Below, in pieces: positions 54,441 to 62,511 of a stretch of DNA of 64,000 nt. The translations under genes and the position numbers were made by a program. Each line of letters opens with the position of its first letter. The first letter of the stretch is position 1. This DNA is from Paenibacillus sp. FSL W8-0426. Lineage in GTDB: Bacteria > Bacillota > Bacilli > Paenibacillales > Paenibacillaceae. Where the stretch lies: assembly GCF_037969725.1 (NCBI RefSeq), contig NZ_CP150203.1:3798001-3862000 (forward strand), given 5' to 3'. Under the pieces are notes generated by a model. The model was not told the DNA's origin. It did not search any database and was given only the letters and a program-made list of their open reading frames with translations.

Positions 54441-54879
54441 GCCGTGGACACCTCTTCTTTCGTTAGGTCTATTATTTCTGTTCCTTAACGATGTGTCCAC
54501 TTTTTATTCTAGCTGCAAATCATCCGTTTAAAAGCAATACAAGAAGAGGCGAAGCTTTTAATATAGAAACTCTGCGAAAACTTCAACATTTAATCGATGT
54601 AATGGGCGAGATTGGAGACAAATATAACGTTGGACCGGCGACCACAGCAATGGCTTGGGCCATTGCAAAGGGAACTGTACCCATTATAGGAGTTACCAAA
54701 GAAGCACAGATCGACGATGCATTAGCTGCTGTTCATCTCACATTAGAAAGAAAGGACATTCAAGATTTAGAACAAGCTGCTATGGAGACAGGTATATCCG
54801 TCAGAGGGGCATGGGAAAAAAGCATGAAAAAATAATTTTGCGGTTTATACTAAACGCTCTTCGGATTTGGATGGAGGAA

Positions 54880-55130
54880 GATCATCCCCCCAACGCAGGA
54901 ATTTTCCTGATTTCTTCCCTGTTCATCGGCCTTGGCTCGGTAGTCGCCCAGATTCTTGTACCTTACGCTACTTTTTTATCTTCAGAAAAACAACGTGGAC
55001 GAGTCGTGGACAATGTCTTGAGCGCGGCTGGAAGACTGCAGCTGTTCTGGGCATCATTCTTCCGGCTGCAGCGCTGCTTTACTTCTTCACCGAACGAAAA
55101 TCCGTCTTTTGCAAGCTGGAACAAAGCTAA
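54880..55130 (+). pseudogene. MFS transporter remnant with frameshift
   Basis: GIFLISSLFIGLGSVVAQILVP and FLSSEKQRGRVV in one frame match helix 3-4 of a major-facilitator protein; VLGIILPAAALLYFF follows in another frame. Both ends and at least one base are lost. A decayed gene between the aldo/keto reductase remnant and repeat copy 3. Confidence 0.55.
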
Positions 55131-55275
55131 ACCTGGTCACCAATACGTTCAGCCAGTCAACAGGACTTGAAACATGTCTTTTGACTGGCTTTTATCTGGT
55201 TTGCTGCACCCTTACGTGAAATGAAATAGTTGTCGCACAGGGTTATGACCATCGGGCAGCTCTTTTTTTATCTTT

Positions 55276-55508
55276 ACTATATAGGTTGAACCAATGATTT
55301 TTACACAGAGACACTACGGGGTCAGAACCATCTTCCGATCGCTGTTATCCCTAGATTTCTTTGATCCCCTTTTTCAAGGGGAAAATCCGGTGATCAGCCT
55401 ATGCTTCCGAAGCAGCTTTCTTACAGAAAGCGTTTAGACCGCTTCGCTTCTCCAGATTCTTTCTGCCCTCTTCGTTATCGTATAAATTTCCGGTTCAATC
55501 TATATAGT
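55276..55508 (+). repeat. Inverted-repeat element, copy 3 (full length)
   Basis: 233 bp, nearly identical to copy 1. Its ends are ACTATATAGGTTGAACC and GGTTCAATCTATATAGT (16 of 17 match as inverted repeats). It ends only 4 bp from the fbp stop codon, so it has become the 3' flank (and perhaps terminator) of fbp. Confidence 0.8.
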
Positions 55509-55512
55509 CGTT

Positions 55513-57444
55513 TCACTTCATGTAACGATATTCCAGCAGTTTTTTCAAATTCGAAATTTTTTGCTGCAGCTTCTCCCCAACATTGGTTTCCCTCACAAGC
55601 TTCCGTTCCAGTTCTTTGTCCACCAGTCTTTTTACAGACAATACGTCCGTGCCGTTGCATAACACGTCTTCTTTTGAATTAAACTTCTGATGGGCGACGA
55701 GCTGCATGCCAAAGGAATTATACAACAAGGTATATCCGGCGATGCCTGTTGTGGATTGATAGGCTTTGGAAAAACCGCCGTCAATGACGATCATTTTCCC
55801 GTTTGCTTTAATGGGGTTCTCTCCACGAATTTCTCTAACTGGCGTGTGGCCGTTAATGATATGTCCGTGATCCGGATTCAAATCAAACTCCAGCAGAATT
55901 TTCCGGCAGATCTCTTCATTTTCACGCAAATAGTAGTAAGGGTTCTTTCTCTCCTTATGGGTTTCTTTATCCTGGATAAAGTACCGTTCAAAGGTGGTCA
56001 TTTCTCTTTTTCCGAAGAGCGAGGAACACTCCCCTGTCCAGATGTACCATACCATATCCGTAGCCAGATCATCCGTCTCTTCCGGATGCGCAAAGGAGTA
56101 GCGCAAGTAATATTCAAAAACATCGAGCAGCTGGCGGCCCGAATACGTTTTGTCTTCAATCTGCATTTCTTCCATGTTTCCTTCTTCATCCAAAGGAATA
56201 CAGCCGTGGATTAACAGATTCCCGTTGTATTTTAAATAAAGGCTGCCCTTTTTCATCAGAAAATTCATATGTCTGGCCAGCTTTTCGGAATGCTGAACGG
56301 AGAACAGCAGCTTTTCCATCACCTCGTGTTCTTCCTTCAGCAATTGTTCAGGCTGCTGCGGGTCTACGGTTGCGAAACAGGTGTTTTCCAGCGGGTACGT
56401 TTTTTCGCCGATTTTGATTTCATTTTTGTCGTAATCAATCTGCTCAAGCAAAAGTCTTTCTGCCATATTAAAGTATGGGCGTCTCTTGATAATCGGAACT
56501 TCAAGCTTGAACTGGATCATGGCAATAGCTTGATGAATTTTGGTGATCTGCAGAATTTCTTGCTCCGTTACATTATGGCCTGCCTGCAGCTTCGGTCTGA
56601 AGGCCGCATTGTCATCATAGTATTTCTCCGCCAAGTTCAGCAGTGGGCGAAGATTGATACCGTAAACGTCTTCGATGATATCCAGATTGTCGTATCTGGC
56701 GCAGATTCGGATAATATTCGCAAGGCAGACCAGGGAACCCGCGTAGGCGCCGATCCACAGGACATCATGGTTCCCCCACTGAATGTCTACAGAATGGTAG
56801 TTGATCAGCGTGTCCATAATTTTATCGGGGTCCGGTCCCCGGTCATAGATATCTCCGACCACATGAAGATGGTCAACCACTAAGTGCTGGGTCGTATAAG
56901 CAAGGCCGATAATGAGCTTGTCCGCCTGGCCCAAGGAGATGATTTGCCGGTATATTTCCTCATAATAAGGATCCTTATTGTTGGTCGAATCTGTTTTGTA
57001 TAAAAGCTCTTCTACAATATATACATACTGCTCCGGCAGAGCTTTACGCAATTTCGAGCGCGTATACTTGGAAGAGGCATACGAAATAAGCTTAAGCATT
57101 TGTTCAATCGTTTGTCTATACCATTGGTTCAAGGCTTGTTTACTGCATAGGGCTCCTTTAACCAGCTGTATTTTTTCTTCCGGATAATACACTAATGCCG
57201 CAAAATCATTGATTTCTTGATCCGTCCAAACCTCTCGGAATAAATCTTTGATTTTCTCTTTGACGGTACCCGAACCGTTTCTTAGTACATGCTGAAAAGC
57301 CTGGAACTCCCCATGCAAATCACTGACAAAATGCTCGGTTCCTTTGGGGAGATTGGAGATCGCTTCAAGGTTGATGATCTCGGTGATGACTTTTTCTTCC
57401 GTATCATATTTCTGGGCCAATAAATCTAGAAACTGCGCATCCAA
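55513..57444 (-). CDS. fbp: Fructose-1,6-bisphosphatase, class III
   Basis: 643 residues, close to the Bacillus enzyme (~670). Metallophosphatase motifs: [24 protein letters not shown] and [10 protein letters not shown]; later [10 protein letters not shown] and [12 protein letters not shown]. Converts fructose-1,6-bisphosphate to fructose-6-phosphate in gluconeogenesis; cytoplasmic, Mn-dependent. Start TTG 57444, 9 nt after AAGGGGG. Monocistronic, with repeat copy 3 directly after its stop. Confidence 0.95.
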   Translation of the reverse strand: MDAQFLDLLAQKYDTEEKVITEIINLEAISNLPKGTEHFVSDLHGEFQAFQHVLRNGSGTVKEKIKDLFREVWTDQEINDFAALVYYPEEKIQLVKGALCSKQALNQWYRQTIEQMLKLISYASSKYTRSKLRKALPEQYVYIVEELLYKTDSTNNKDPYYEEIYRQIISLGQADKLIIGLAYTTQHLVVDHLHVVGDIYDRGPDPDKIMDTLINYHSVDIQWGNHDVLWIGAYAGSLVCLANIIRICARYDNLDIIEDVYGINLRPLLNLAEKYYDDNAAFRPKLQAGHNVTEQEILQITKIHQAIAMIQFKLEVPIIKRRPYFNMAERLLLEQIDYDKNEIKIGEKTYPLENTCFATVDPQQPEQLLKEEHEVMEKLLFSVQHSEKLARHMNFLMKKGSLYLKYNGNLLIHGCIPLDEEGNMEEMQIEDKTYSGRQLLDVFEYYLRYSFAHPEETDDLATDMVWYIWTGECSSLFGKREMTTFERYFIQDKETHKERKNPYYYLRENEEICRKILLEFDLNPDHGHIINGHTPVREIRGENPIKANGKMIVIDGGFSKAYQSTTGIAGYTLLYNSFGMQLVAHQKFNSKEDVLCNGTDVLSVKRLVDKELERKLVRETNVGEKLQQKISNLKKLLEYRYMK

Positions 57445-57890
57445 AACAGATGTCCCCCTTCAAGGAAATAAGTGGTTATGATCCATACTTACTAACAAAT
57501 GAATAGAAACTTACATTTAATTATTCATATCATAACATATACCCAACATTTTAGCTTACTCACGTTGAGAAGATAAATTTTAAGGTACCGGGCTCAGCGG
57601 TTTTGCTCAGGCTAGTCAGGAGTTCGAACTACCGCCCAACAGGAGATCACTATGCAAAAGGTGATCAAGATGTTTTGAATGTGAATTTGATCAGTTCTTC
57701 ACCTCATTAATAGATTTGCCGAGCCGATTCGCGGCGCCGTAGCAACAGCAGTTCCCCATACGATACGTTTATCCTTCAAAGTTAATTATATTCACATTTT
57801 CTGAATTACAAAAAGGCCAACCAGTAATTGCTGGTTAACCCGATCTTACGAAAAGGGGTAATTTAGCGACCAGCAGGCAACGATCGCGGT
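57445..57890. other. Gene-free gap with two hairpins
   Basis: 446 bp. A perfect GATCAC...GTGATC hairpin lies at 57645-57666 and a terminator at 57810-57840. The segment near 57620 has GTTCGAAC, but there is no tRNA cloverleaf around it. No supported coding sequence. Confidence 0.5.
57810..57840 (-). terminator. Terminator after the alpha/beta hydrolase
   Basis: AACCAG and CTGGTT around a 6-nt loop, followed on the minus strand by GGCCTTTTT; 50 bp after the stop at 57891. Confidence 0.6.
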
Positions 57891-58817
57891 TCATTTCAAA
57901 TGGAGGGACTCTATCGCTTTCATAACTACCTCTGGGTGATTTTGGGGAATCATGTGTGCAACGTTTTCCTGTACGATCAGTGTGGAGGTCGGAATTTCTT
58001 TGTGCAGTCGGAAACTATGCTCCTTTGTTTCGAAAGGATCGTCCGCGCCTACCATAATGACTAGTGGCACCTTGATTTCTTTGTATCTCTCCGAAACAGC
58101 CTTGGCAGCGGGAACAAAAGCAAGAACATCTTCTCGGTTGGCCCTGAATTGGGATGGTCGAAGCCAGAAAGCATATGTTGCTTTTCGATACGCTTCGGGG
58201 ACCTGTTCCGGCTTAAAGGTGTTTTTTAGAATGATATCGGCCAATGAAGGTCCAATTACAGCCAACAACATGTTCATCAGGACTCTTCCCAACACAGGAA
58301 TGGTAATGATGGTGGAGATGGGGTCGCCTCTCTCGGCAGGGTATCCTTCCGAGTACATGCCAGCGCCTAGCGTGACAAGCCCGGATATGTCATCTGGATA
58401 ATCCAGTGCATACGTTAGCATCAACACCCCGCTCCATGAATGGGCAACCAGTATCGGCTTTTCGACGCCCAGCGTCTTTAAGGCTTCGTGAATCAGCTTT
58501 GCTTGCATTTTGGGTGTCATCTGCATGTTTCCGGGGCGATCACTATACCCGTAGCCTGGCCGATCAAACGCAATTCCGCGAAAACCGCTGGATGCCGCTA
58601 GATCTATCACCTGTTTGAAATCATTCCCGGTCAAAACGCCGCCATGAAGAAAAACGACCGTCCTTCCTTCGCCTTTACTTATATAATGAAGTTTCATTCC
58701 TTTTACCGTTACAAACGTTCCGGTTGGAGGAAATTGCTTCTCTGCCCGCCGAAATTGGAATTGGCCATACCAATAAAGAGCCGCCATGAACATCACGATG
58801 ATCGCTAACACAACCAC
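57891..58817 (-). CDS. Membrane-anchored alpha/beta hydrolase
   Basis: 308 residues from GTG 58817 (AGGAGG 7 nt upstream). One membrane anchor (VLAIIVMFMAALYWYG), then an alpha/beta hydrolase fold: HGGVLTGNDF, nucleophile Ser in VAHSWSG, Asp in GADDPF, and His in NVAHMIPQNHPE. Similar in layout to the hydrolase at 30391. Downstream (109 bp) of the double-HTH TetR gene on the same strand; a GTACTATATAGTAT palindrome in that gap may be its operator. Confidence 0.85.
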   Translation of the reverse strand: MVVLAIIVMFMAALYWYGQFQFRRAEKQFPPTGTFVTVKGMKLHYISKGEGRTVVFLHGGVLTGNDFKQVIDLAASSGFRGIAFDRPGYGYSDRPGNMQMTPKMQAKLIHEALKTLGVEKPILVAHSWSGVLMLTYALDYPDDISGLVTLGAGMYSEGYPAERGDPISTIITIPVLGRVLMNMLLAVIGPSLADIILKNTFKPEQVPEAYRKATYAFWLRPSQFRANREDVLAFVPAAKAVSERYKEIKVPLVIMVGADDPFETKEHSFRLHKEIPTSTLIVQENVAHMIPQNHPEVVMKAIESLHLK

Positions 58818-58869
58818 CCGTATTCCTCCTCACGATCATTATATTCACATACTTATATATACATTAAAA

Positions 58870-58884
58870 ACGTACTATATAGTA
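58870..58884. promoter_or_regulatory. Palindrome in the hydrolase promoter
   Basis: GTACTATATAGTATG, near-perfect around TATA, in the gap between the TetR-type gene and the hydrolase; with the nearby ACACATCTATAGTAGGTGTGT-like sequence (about 59723-59743) it is a candidate TetR site. Approximate position. Confidence 0.4.
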
Positions 58885-58925
58885 TGTTAATGGCATAATA
58901 ACGCGTTTAATCTCAGGACAAATGT

Positions 58926-59708
58926 CTAATGGTTGGCAGGCCCTCTAATTCCATGCCACAACGTTTTTGATATCGTATGGATAAGGGCGCGCAATGAATC
59001 CGGCCGTGGGTCGAGCATCCATTCGATGAGAACGCCTTTTAGCAATGCATCCAGCATCAAGGCGATCGAACGGGGATCGACGTCTTCTGCCATGTACCCC
59101 CTTCGTTGCATTTCTTGCAGCAATATCCCTATTTCATCCATCATGTGTCCGTGAAGTTTTTGCAAGTTTTCGCGGATCTCGGCTTCTCCGGAAACTAAAA
59201 ACTCCAAAAATAGGCTGGATCGTTCTTCTCCAGCCTCAAGGCAATTAAACTGGGACTCCAACCATTCCGACAAGGCAGTCATCGGTTCGTTCGATGACAG
59301 TATATGGTCCACTTGGTGGGGAAGCAGTCGAAGCTGCTGCTCATAAGTTTGTTTTAAAATCGAAAGAAACAAATCTTGCTTGCTGGAGAAATGCCAATAA
59401 ACCGCCCCCTTGCTTAGCCCGGCATACTCGGCAACTTTATCCAAAGAAGAGTTTACATATCCGTTTGAAGAAAAGACATGTGCAGCTGCTTCCAGTACGC
59501 GGGAACTTGTGTCCGTAAGATCGGCATGGAGTTCCGCTTGCCTTTCCTTTAACCATTCCCTCATCTGCTCCTTGCTGCCAAAATGTCTGCGGACAGCAGT
59601 CCAATGTACGCCGGCCACTCTGGCTATGTCAGCAAATGTAATCAGGTCGAATGCTTTCGTCTTGACTAATTGTTCTGCTGCTTGAAAAACTTTGTCACGA
59701 ACATTCAA
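58926..59708 (-). CDS. TetR-family regulator with two N-terminal HTH domains
   Basis: 260 residues, about 60 longer than usual. Two TetR_N DNA-binding modules in tandem: residues about 1-50 (LITFADIARVAGVHWTAVRRHF) and about 66-115 (NSSLDKVAEYAGLSKGAVYWHF). A C-terminal ligand domain follows (ALSEWLESQFNCL; IALMLDALLKGVLIEWML). The first module is divergent but keeps the G-V-H-W-T turn. Start TTG 59708, 9 nt after GGAGG. Probably controls the adjacent hydrolase. Two HTH units on one subunit could allow binding to two operators. Confidence 0.8.
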   Translation of the reverse strand: MNVRDKVFQAAEQLVKTKAFDLITFADIARVAGVHWTAVRRHFGSKEQMREWLKERQAELHADLTDTSSRVLEAAAHVFSSNGYVNSSLDKVAEYAGLSKGAVYWHFSSKQDLFLSILKQTYEQQLRLLPHQVDHILSSNEPMTALSEWLESQFNCLEAGEERSSLFLEFLVSGEAEIRENLQKLHGHMMDEIGILLQEMQRRGYMAEDVDPRSIALMLDALLKGVLIEWMLDPRPDSLRALIHTISKTLWHGIRGPANH

Positions 59709-59933
59709 ATCGAATCACCTCCACACACCTACTATAGATGTGTTATTCAGATACCCATCAGTATGCTAAATATAATAAAACCCCTTCAGTATGTTGTCAA
59801 TTTAATGCATTGTTCTTCCCCCGTAACAGCTCCCGATTTACCGATGAATGACGTCATATCAAGTTTTTTCGATCGATTTGTCACATTTGCCTGATGCTGT
59901 TCCGTAATACAAGTTGTAAGGAGGGGAAGCAAC

Positions 59934-60530
59934 TTGGACGAACCGATTCAACAAATTGTCAGTGACGTTCTGAAAGGGGAGAAAGACAAGTATGCATTGA
60001 TCGTCATGCGTTGCGAAAAATTCATCTTCAATTACTGCTACCACATGCTCGGGGATTATGGAGAAGCAGAGGATTGCAGTCAAGAGGTGTTCTTGAAGGC
60101 ATACCGCAGCTTGCACAAATACGATCCAGACAGACCCTATGAGGCATGGTTGTACCGGATTGCCTTTAACCATTGCATTGACTTGCTGCGCAAACGCAAA
60201 ATCACGCGATTTCTGCCCTTTTTGTACAAAAGTGACCGGGACAACAACCAGGTCGATCAAGCTATTGATCACAAATATTACAATCCGTCCGTGCTGCGTG
60301 CGCTGGCCATGTTGTCCGCCGAGGAACGAAGCTTGCTGATTCTGCGCTGCGTCGAGGAAAAGAGCTATAACGAAATTAGCCCTATTCTGAATCAAAACGC
60401 GACCTATTTACGAAAGAAATACGAGCGGGCCGCCGCCAAATTCAGAACATACTACGTCAGTACAGAGGAGGAAAGAAAAAATGAGCATCGACCCCGGCCA
60501 AGACCTGAAACCACTATTTCAAAGAGTTGA
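59934..60530 (+). CDS. ECF-type RNA polymerase sigma factor
   Basis: 198 residues. Start TTG 59934 after AAGGAGGGG. Region 2 (RCEKFIFNYCYHMLGDYGEAEDCSQEVFLKAYRSL, with the core-binding and -10 recognition helices) and region 4 (LSAEERSLLILRCVEEKSYNEI) are clear. The last 50 nt overlap the next gene. In ECF systems the co-transcribed membrane protein is the anti-sigma factor. Target promoters unknown. Confidence 0.9.
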   Translation: MDEPIQQIVSDVLKGEKDKYALIVMRCEKFIFNYCYHMLGDYGEAEDCSQEVFLKAYRSLHKYDPDRPYEAWLYRIAFNHCIDLLRKRKITRFLPFLYKSDRDNNQVDQAIDHKYYNPSVLRALAMLSAEERSLLILRCVEEKSYNEISPILNQNATYLRKKYERAAAKFRTYYVSTEEERKNEHRPRPRPETTISKS

Positions 60531-61449
60531 ACCTTCAGGAACCGCCCTTCAAGATCGGATCATGAACAACATAGGAGAAAAACCTTTCAAAAGGGAGCGA
60601 TTTTTTGTGAAAAATAGAGTGAGCTTTCTCCTCTTAGCCGGCATGCTGCTGACTGCATCAACGGGATTTGCCGCCGTAAAATACCAGTCCTTGGCCAACG
60701 ACAAAGGGGAGATTCTTTTTCAAGAAAAGCCGTTCTCCACTGCCCCTGCATCGAATCGCACCGAGGACGAAGCAAAACGAATTTCCAGAATGAACGAAAT
60801 TTGGGTGAATGACATCAAGCCCGGCGAGGCTGCGATCATCTACGTCGTGCCGAACAATCCGAACCATGTCCTCGATCTCAAAGCCAATTCACATATCGTA
60901 AAGAGTTTCGCCGAATTAAAGAAAATGCTGCATGTACCCGGCATGCCCCTATCCAAGGAACTCTCTGGCTCAAGCACGTATACGTTCCAAAAGGCAAGCG
61001 TACATATGGAGCACGGGATGGATCTGAATACGCTCTCCGAAGAGGAAAAAACAAAAATTGCAAAGAAACTGCTGGCCGAAGCCCAAGCTTCCGGCAAAGA
61101 TTATGCCTTGATGCCGGTGAATTTTACGGATGATTTCTGGCTGTCGTTCCTAACCTATGCCAGCGGCAAAAATGAAATTTCACTAAGTATCCTAAACGCC
61201 AAAAATACCGGCCCTGTCACCGCCTCATATGAAGACGGACTGAACAGCACCAGCCAAAAAATAAAAATAAACGGACAGGACGTCATTCAGAGAACCTCTC
61301 GCGGGGGTTCCACCGAGTTAATATGGGTCTATGAGGAACCTGAAACCAGCTATGTTTATCACTACACCCTAAGTGTCCGCAAAGGTAATATCTCTCCGGA
61401 AGAGCTGATCCGCATTGCCGAAACGATCATTCCCGGCTCGAAACATTGA
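60481..61449 (+). CDS. Membrane anti-sigma-like protein (DUF4367-like)
   Basis: 322 residues. Start ATG 60481 (GGAGGAAAG upstream), 50 nt inside the sigma gene. A cytoplasmic N-terminus of ~43 residues, one membrane segment (VSFLLLAGMLLTASTGFAAV) and a ~255-residue extracellular part; its end (VYEEPETSYVYHYTLSVRKGNISPEELIRIAETII) matches the DUF4367 type, found in B. subtilis-like ECF anti-sigma and sensor proteins. The N-terminal part lacks the zinc HxxxCxxC motif. Likely holds the sigma factor inactive until an external signal. Confidence 0.78.
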   Translation: MSIDPGQDLKPLFQRVEPSGTALQDRIMNNIGEKPFKRERFFVKNRVSFLLLAGMLLTASTGFAAVKYQSLANDKGEILFQEKPFSTAPASNRTEDEAKRISRMNEIWVNDIKPGEAAIIYVVPNNPNHVLDLKANSHIVKSFAELKKMLHVPGMPLSKELSGSSTYTFQKASVHMEHGMDLNTLSEEEKTKIAKKLLAEAQASGKDYALMPVNFTDDFWLSFLTYASGKNEISLSILNAKNTGPVTASYEDGLNSTSQKIKINGQDVIQRTSRGGSTELIWVYEEPETSYVYHYTLSVRKGNISPEELIRIAETIIPGSKH

Positions 61450-61477
61450 GCATCCCCGCTTCGTTCTACACAAGACT

Positions 61478-61509
61478 AGACCCGCTGGTGAGCCCCGGTG
61501 GGTCTTTTC
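61478..61509 (+). terminator. Terminator after the ECF operon
   Basis: AGACCC and GGGTCT enclose a G/C-rich loop (itself partly paired), followed by TTTT. Confidence 0.75.
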
Positions 61510-61530
61510 ATTATGTTCTTATCCTCTCAA

Positions 61531-61953
61531 TCAAATCTCTATTTTTGTCTCTAAAAACTCCAGATACTTTGGATCATCCTCCATAAAAATCCCAATACCC
61601 GCACCCATGTAAGCCCGTGTTAACTCGTCCGCCGCCTTTTCAAGGTTCCCCTGTTCATAATACAACTGCCCTAACCGGAGATGAATATAGGGATTCCCTA
61701 CTCCCTTCGGACATTGTACAGCGTTATAAAAGCATTTGAATGCCTTATCGTAATTTTTCATATGGAAATGGACATCCCCGATTGCCACGTATAACCACGT
61801 AGCGGCCTCCCATTCTTGATGATTTTCCGGTAATAATCGCAGGGCCTTAACATACTTATGCTTGCCCGCCTCAAAATCGCCTGCCTTCACCAAATCATCG
61901 CCTTGTTTACTTAGAGCTGTAATCTCGCCATAGGTTGAATCTGAAAGCTGCAT
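61531..61953 (-). CDS. TPR-repeat protein
   Basis: 140 residues from ATG 61953 (AGGAG upstream). About three tetratricopeptide units, e.g. AGDFEAGKHKYVKALRLLPE, ATWLYVAIGDVHFHMKNYDK and IHLRLGQLYYEQGNLEKAADEL. A protein-interaction scaffold; similar short TPR proteins are common as immunity or accessory proteins in Paenibacillus. No other motif. Confidence 0.8.
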   Translation of the reverse strand: MQLSDSTYGEITALSKQGDDLVKAGDFEAGKHKYVKALRLLPENHQEWEAATWLYVAIGDVHFHMKNYDKAFKCFYNAVQCPKGVGNPYIHLRLGQLYYEQGNLEKAADELTRAYMGAGIGIFMEDDPKYLEFLETKIEI

Positions 61954-62018
61954 CGCTATTTCTCCTGTCCTATTCAATTTGTATCATTTTCTAACGAATG
62001 ATCGTTTTTTGATTTTCA

Positions 62019-62294
62019 TCAAAAATGATTGCGCCTTGTATCGCCAACAAATATTCTATCGCCCAAATGAAATGATTCGTGAAATCCAGAGTATTTGCCC
62101 ACTAACCTGACACGTAAAAAACGCGCGCCCTGAAAATGAAAGTTCTTCAAGGCCTGCTTTTGATTAAAAATACCTCCATACATCCTCAGTCCAGCAAAAA
62201 CCATTCTTCGCCCATCGGTCTCCGAAATTACGGTGCAATCATGCAGTTCCAGTTTCGGACCCAATACCTTACCTGAGTCCGAATAATAATCATA
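62019..62294 (-). pseudogene. Immunity-like protein remnant, 5' missing
   Basis: Readable as YDYYSDSGKVLGPKLELHDC, then KNFHFQGARFLRVRLVGKYSG; the pattern (glycine-proline then hydrophobic dyads, ending GKYxG) resembles uncharacterised proteins found among polymorphic-toxin immunity genes. The frame is closed by TAA above 62294 with no ATG and no ribosome site, and the C-terminus looks shifted (GDTRRNHF). Upstream to the MCP gene (62295-62511) shows nothing else. Confidence 0.4.
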
Positions 62295-62511
62295 TTACCC
62301 TCTGTTCATTCTGCCCCAGATCGCGTTCTATGAAAATCCTGCAAATTTACCAATTCAAGTCTTCGATCTGCAATATTCAACAATAATAAACCTCCTTCTG
62401 ATTCATTGTTGGTCATACAATAAACTAGAAGGACAGTTTCTGGTAGCGCAATGGATTAACGTTTTTAGAATTCTATTTCCTCATATAGACCTCAACTGAT
62501 TTTGGTGGTTT

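Larger units (their letters stand above)
53219..54517 (-). mobile_element. IS3-family (IS150-type) insertion sequence, complete
   Basis: 1299 bp, beginning TGC and ending GCA with imperfect inverted ends that share AAGTGGACAC. It is flanked by a 3-bp direct repeat AAT (53216-53218 and 54518-54520). Carries orfA and orfB in overlapping frames. Ends, TSD length and gene layout all fit IS3. Single copy in the window. The DDE residues are intact, so it may be active. Confidence 0.85.
53183..54835 (+). pseudogene. Aldo/keto reductase remnant interrupted by the IS3-type element
   Basis: Before the element: LQGALTGKYNAN (53183-53218). After it: HPFKSNTRRGEAFNIETLRKL...ATTAMAWAIAKGTVPIIGV...MKK (54521-54835). 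Removing the element plus one AAT copy joins them in frame as KYNANHPFKSN, the expected aldo/keto reductase sequence. The N-terminal ~200 residues, with the catalytic Tyr/Lys, are missing upstream (a TAA precedes 53183), so the gene was probably already broken. Confidence 0.75.

Noticed and set aside
57595..57645. tRNA-like GTTCGAAC segment
   Set aside because: The flanking bases do not pair into a T-arm or acceptor stem.
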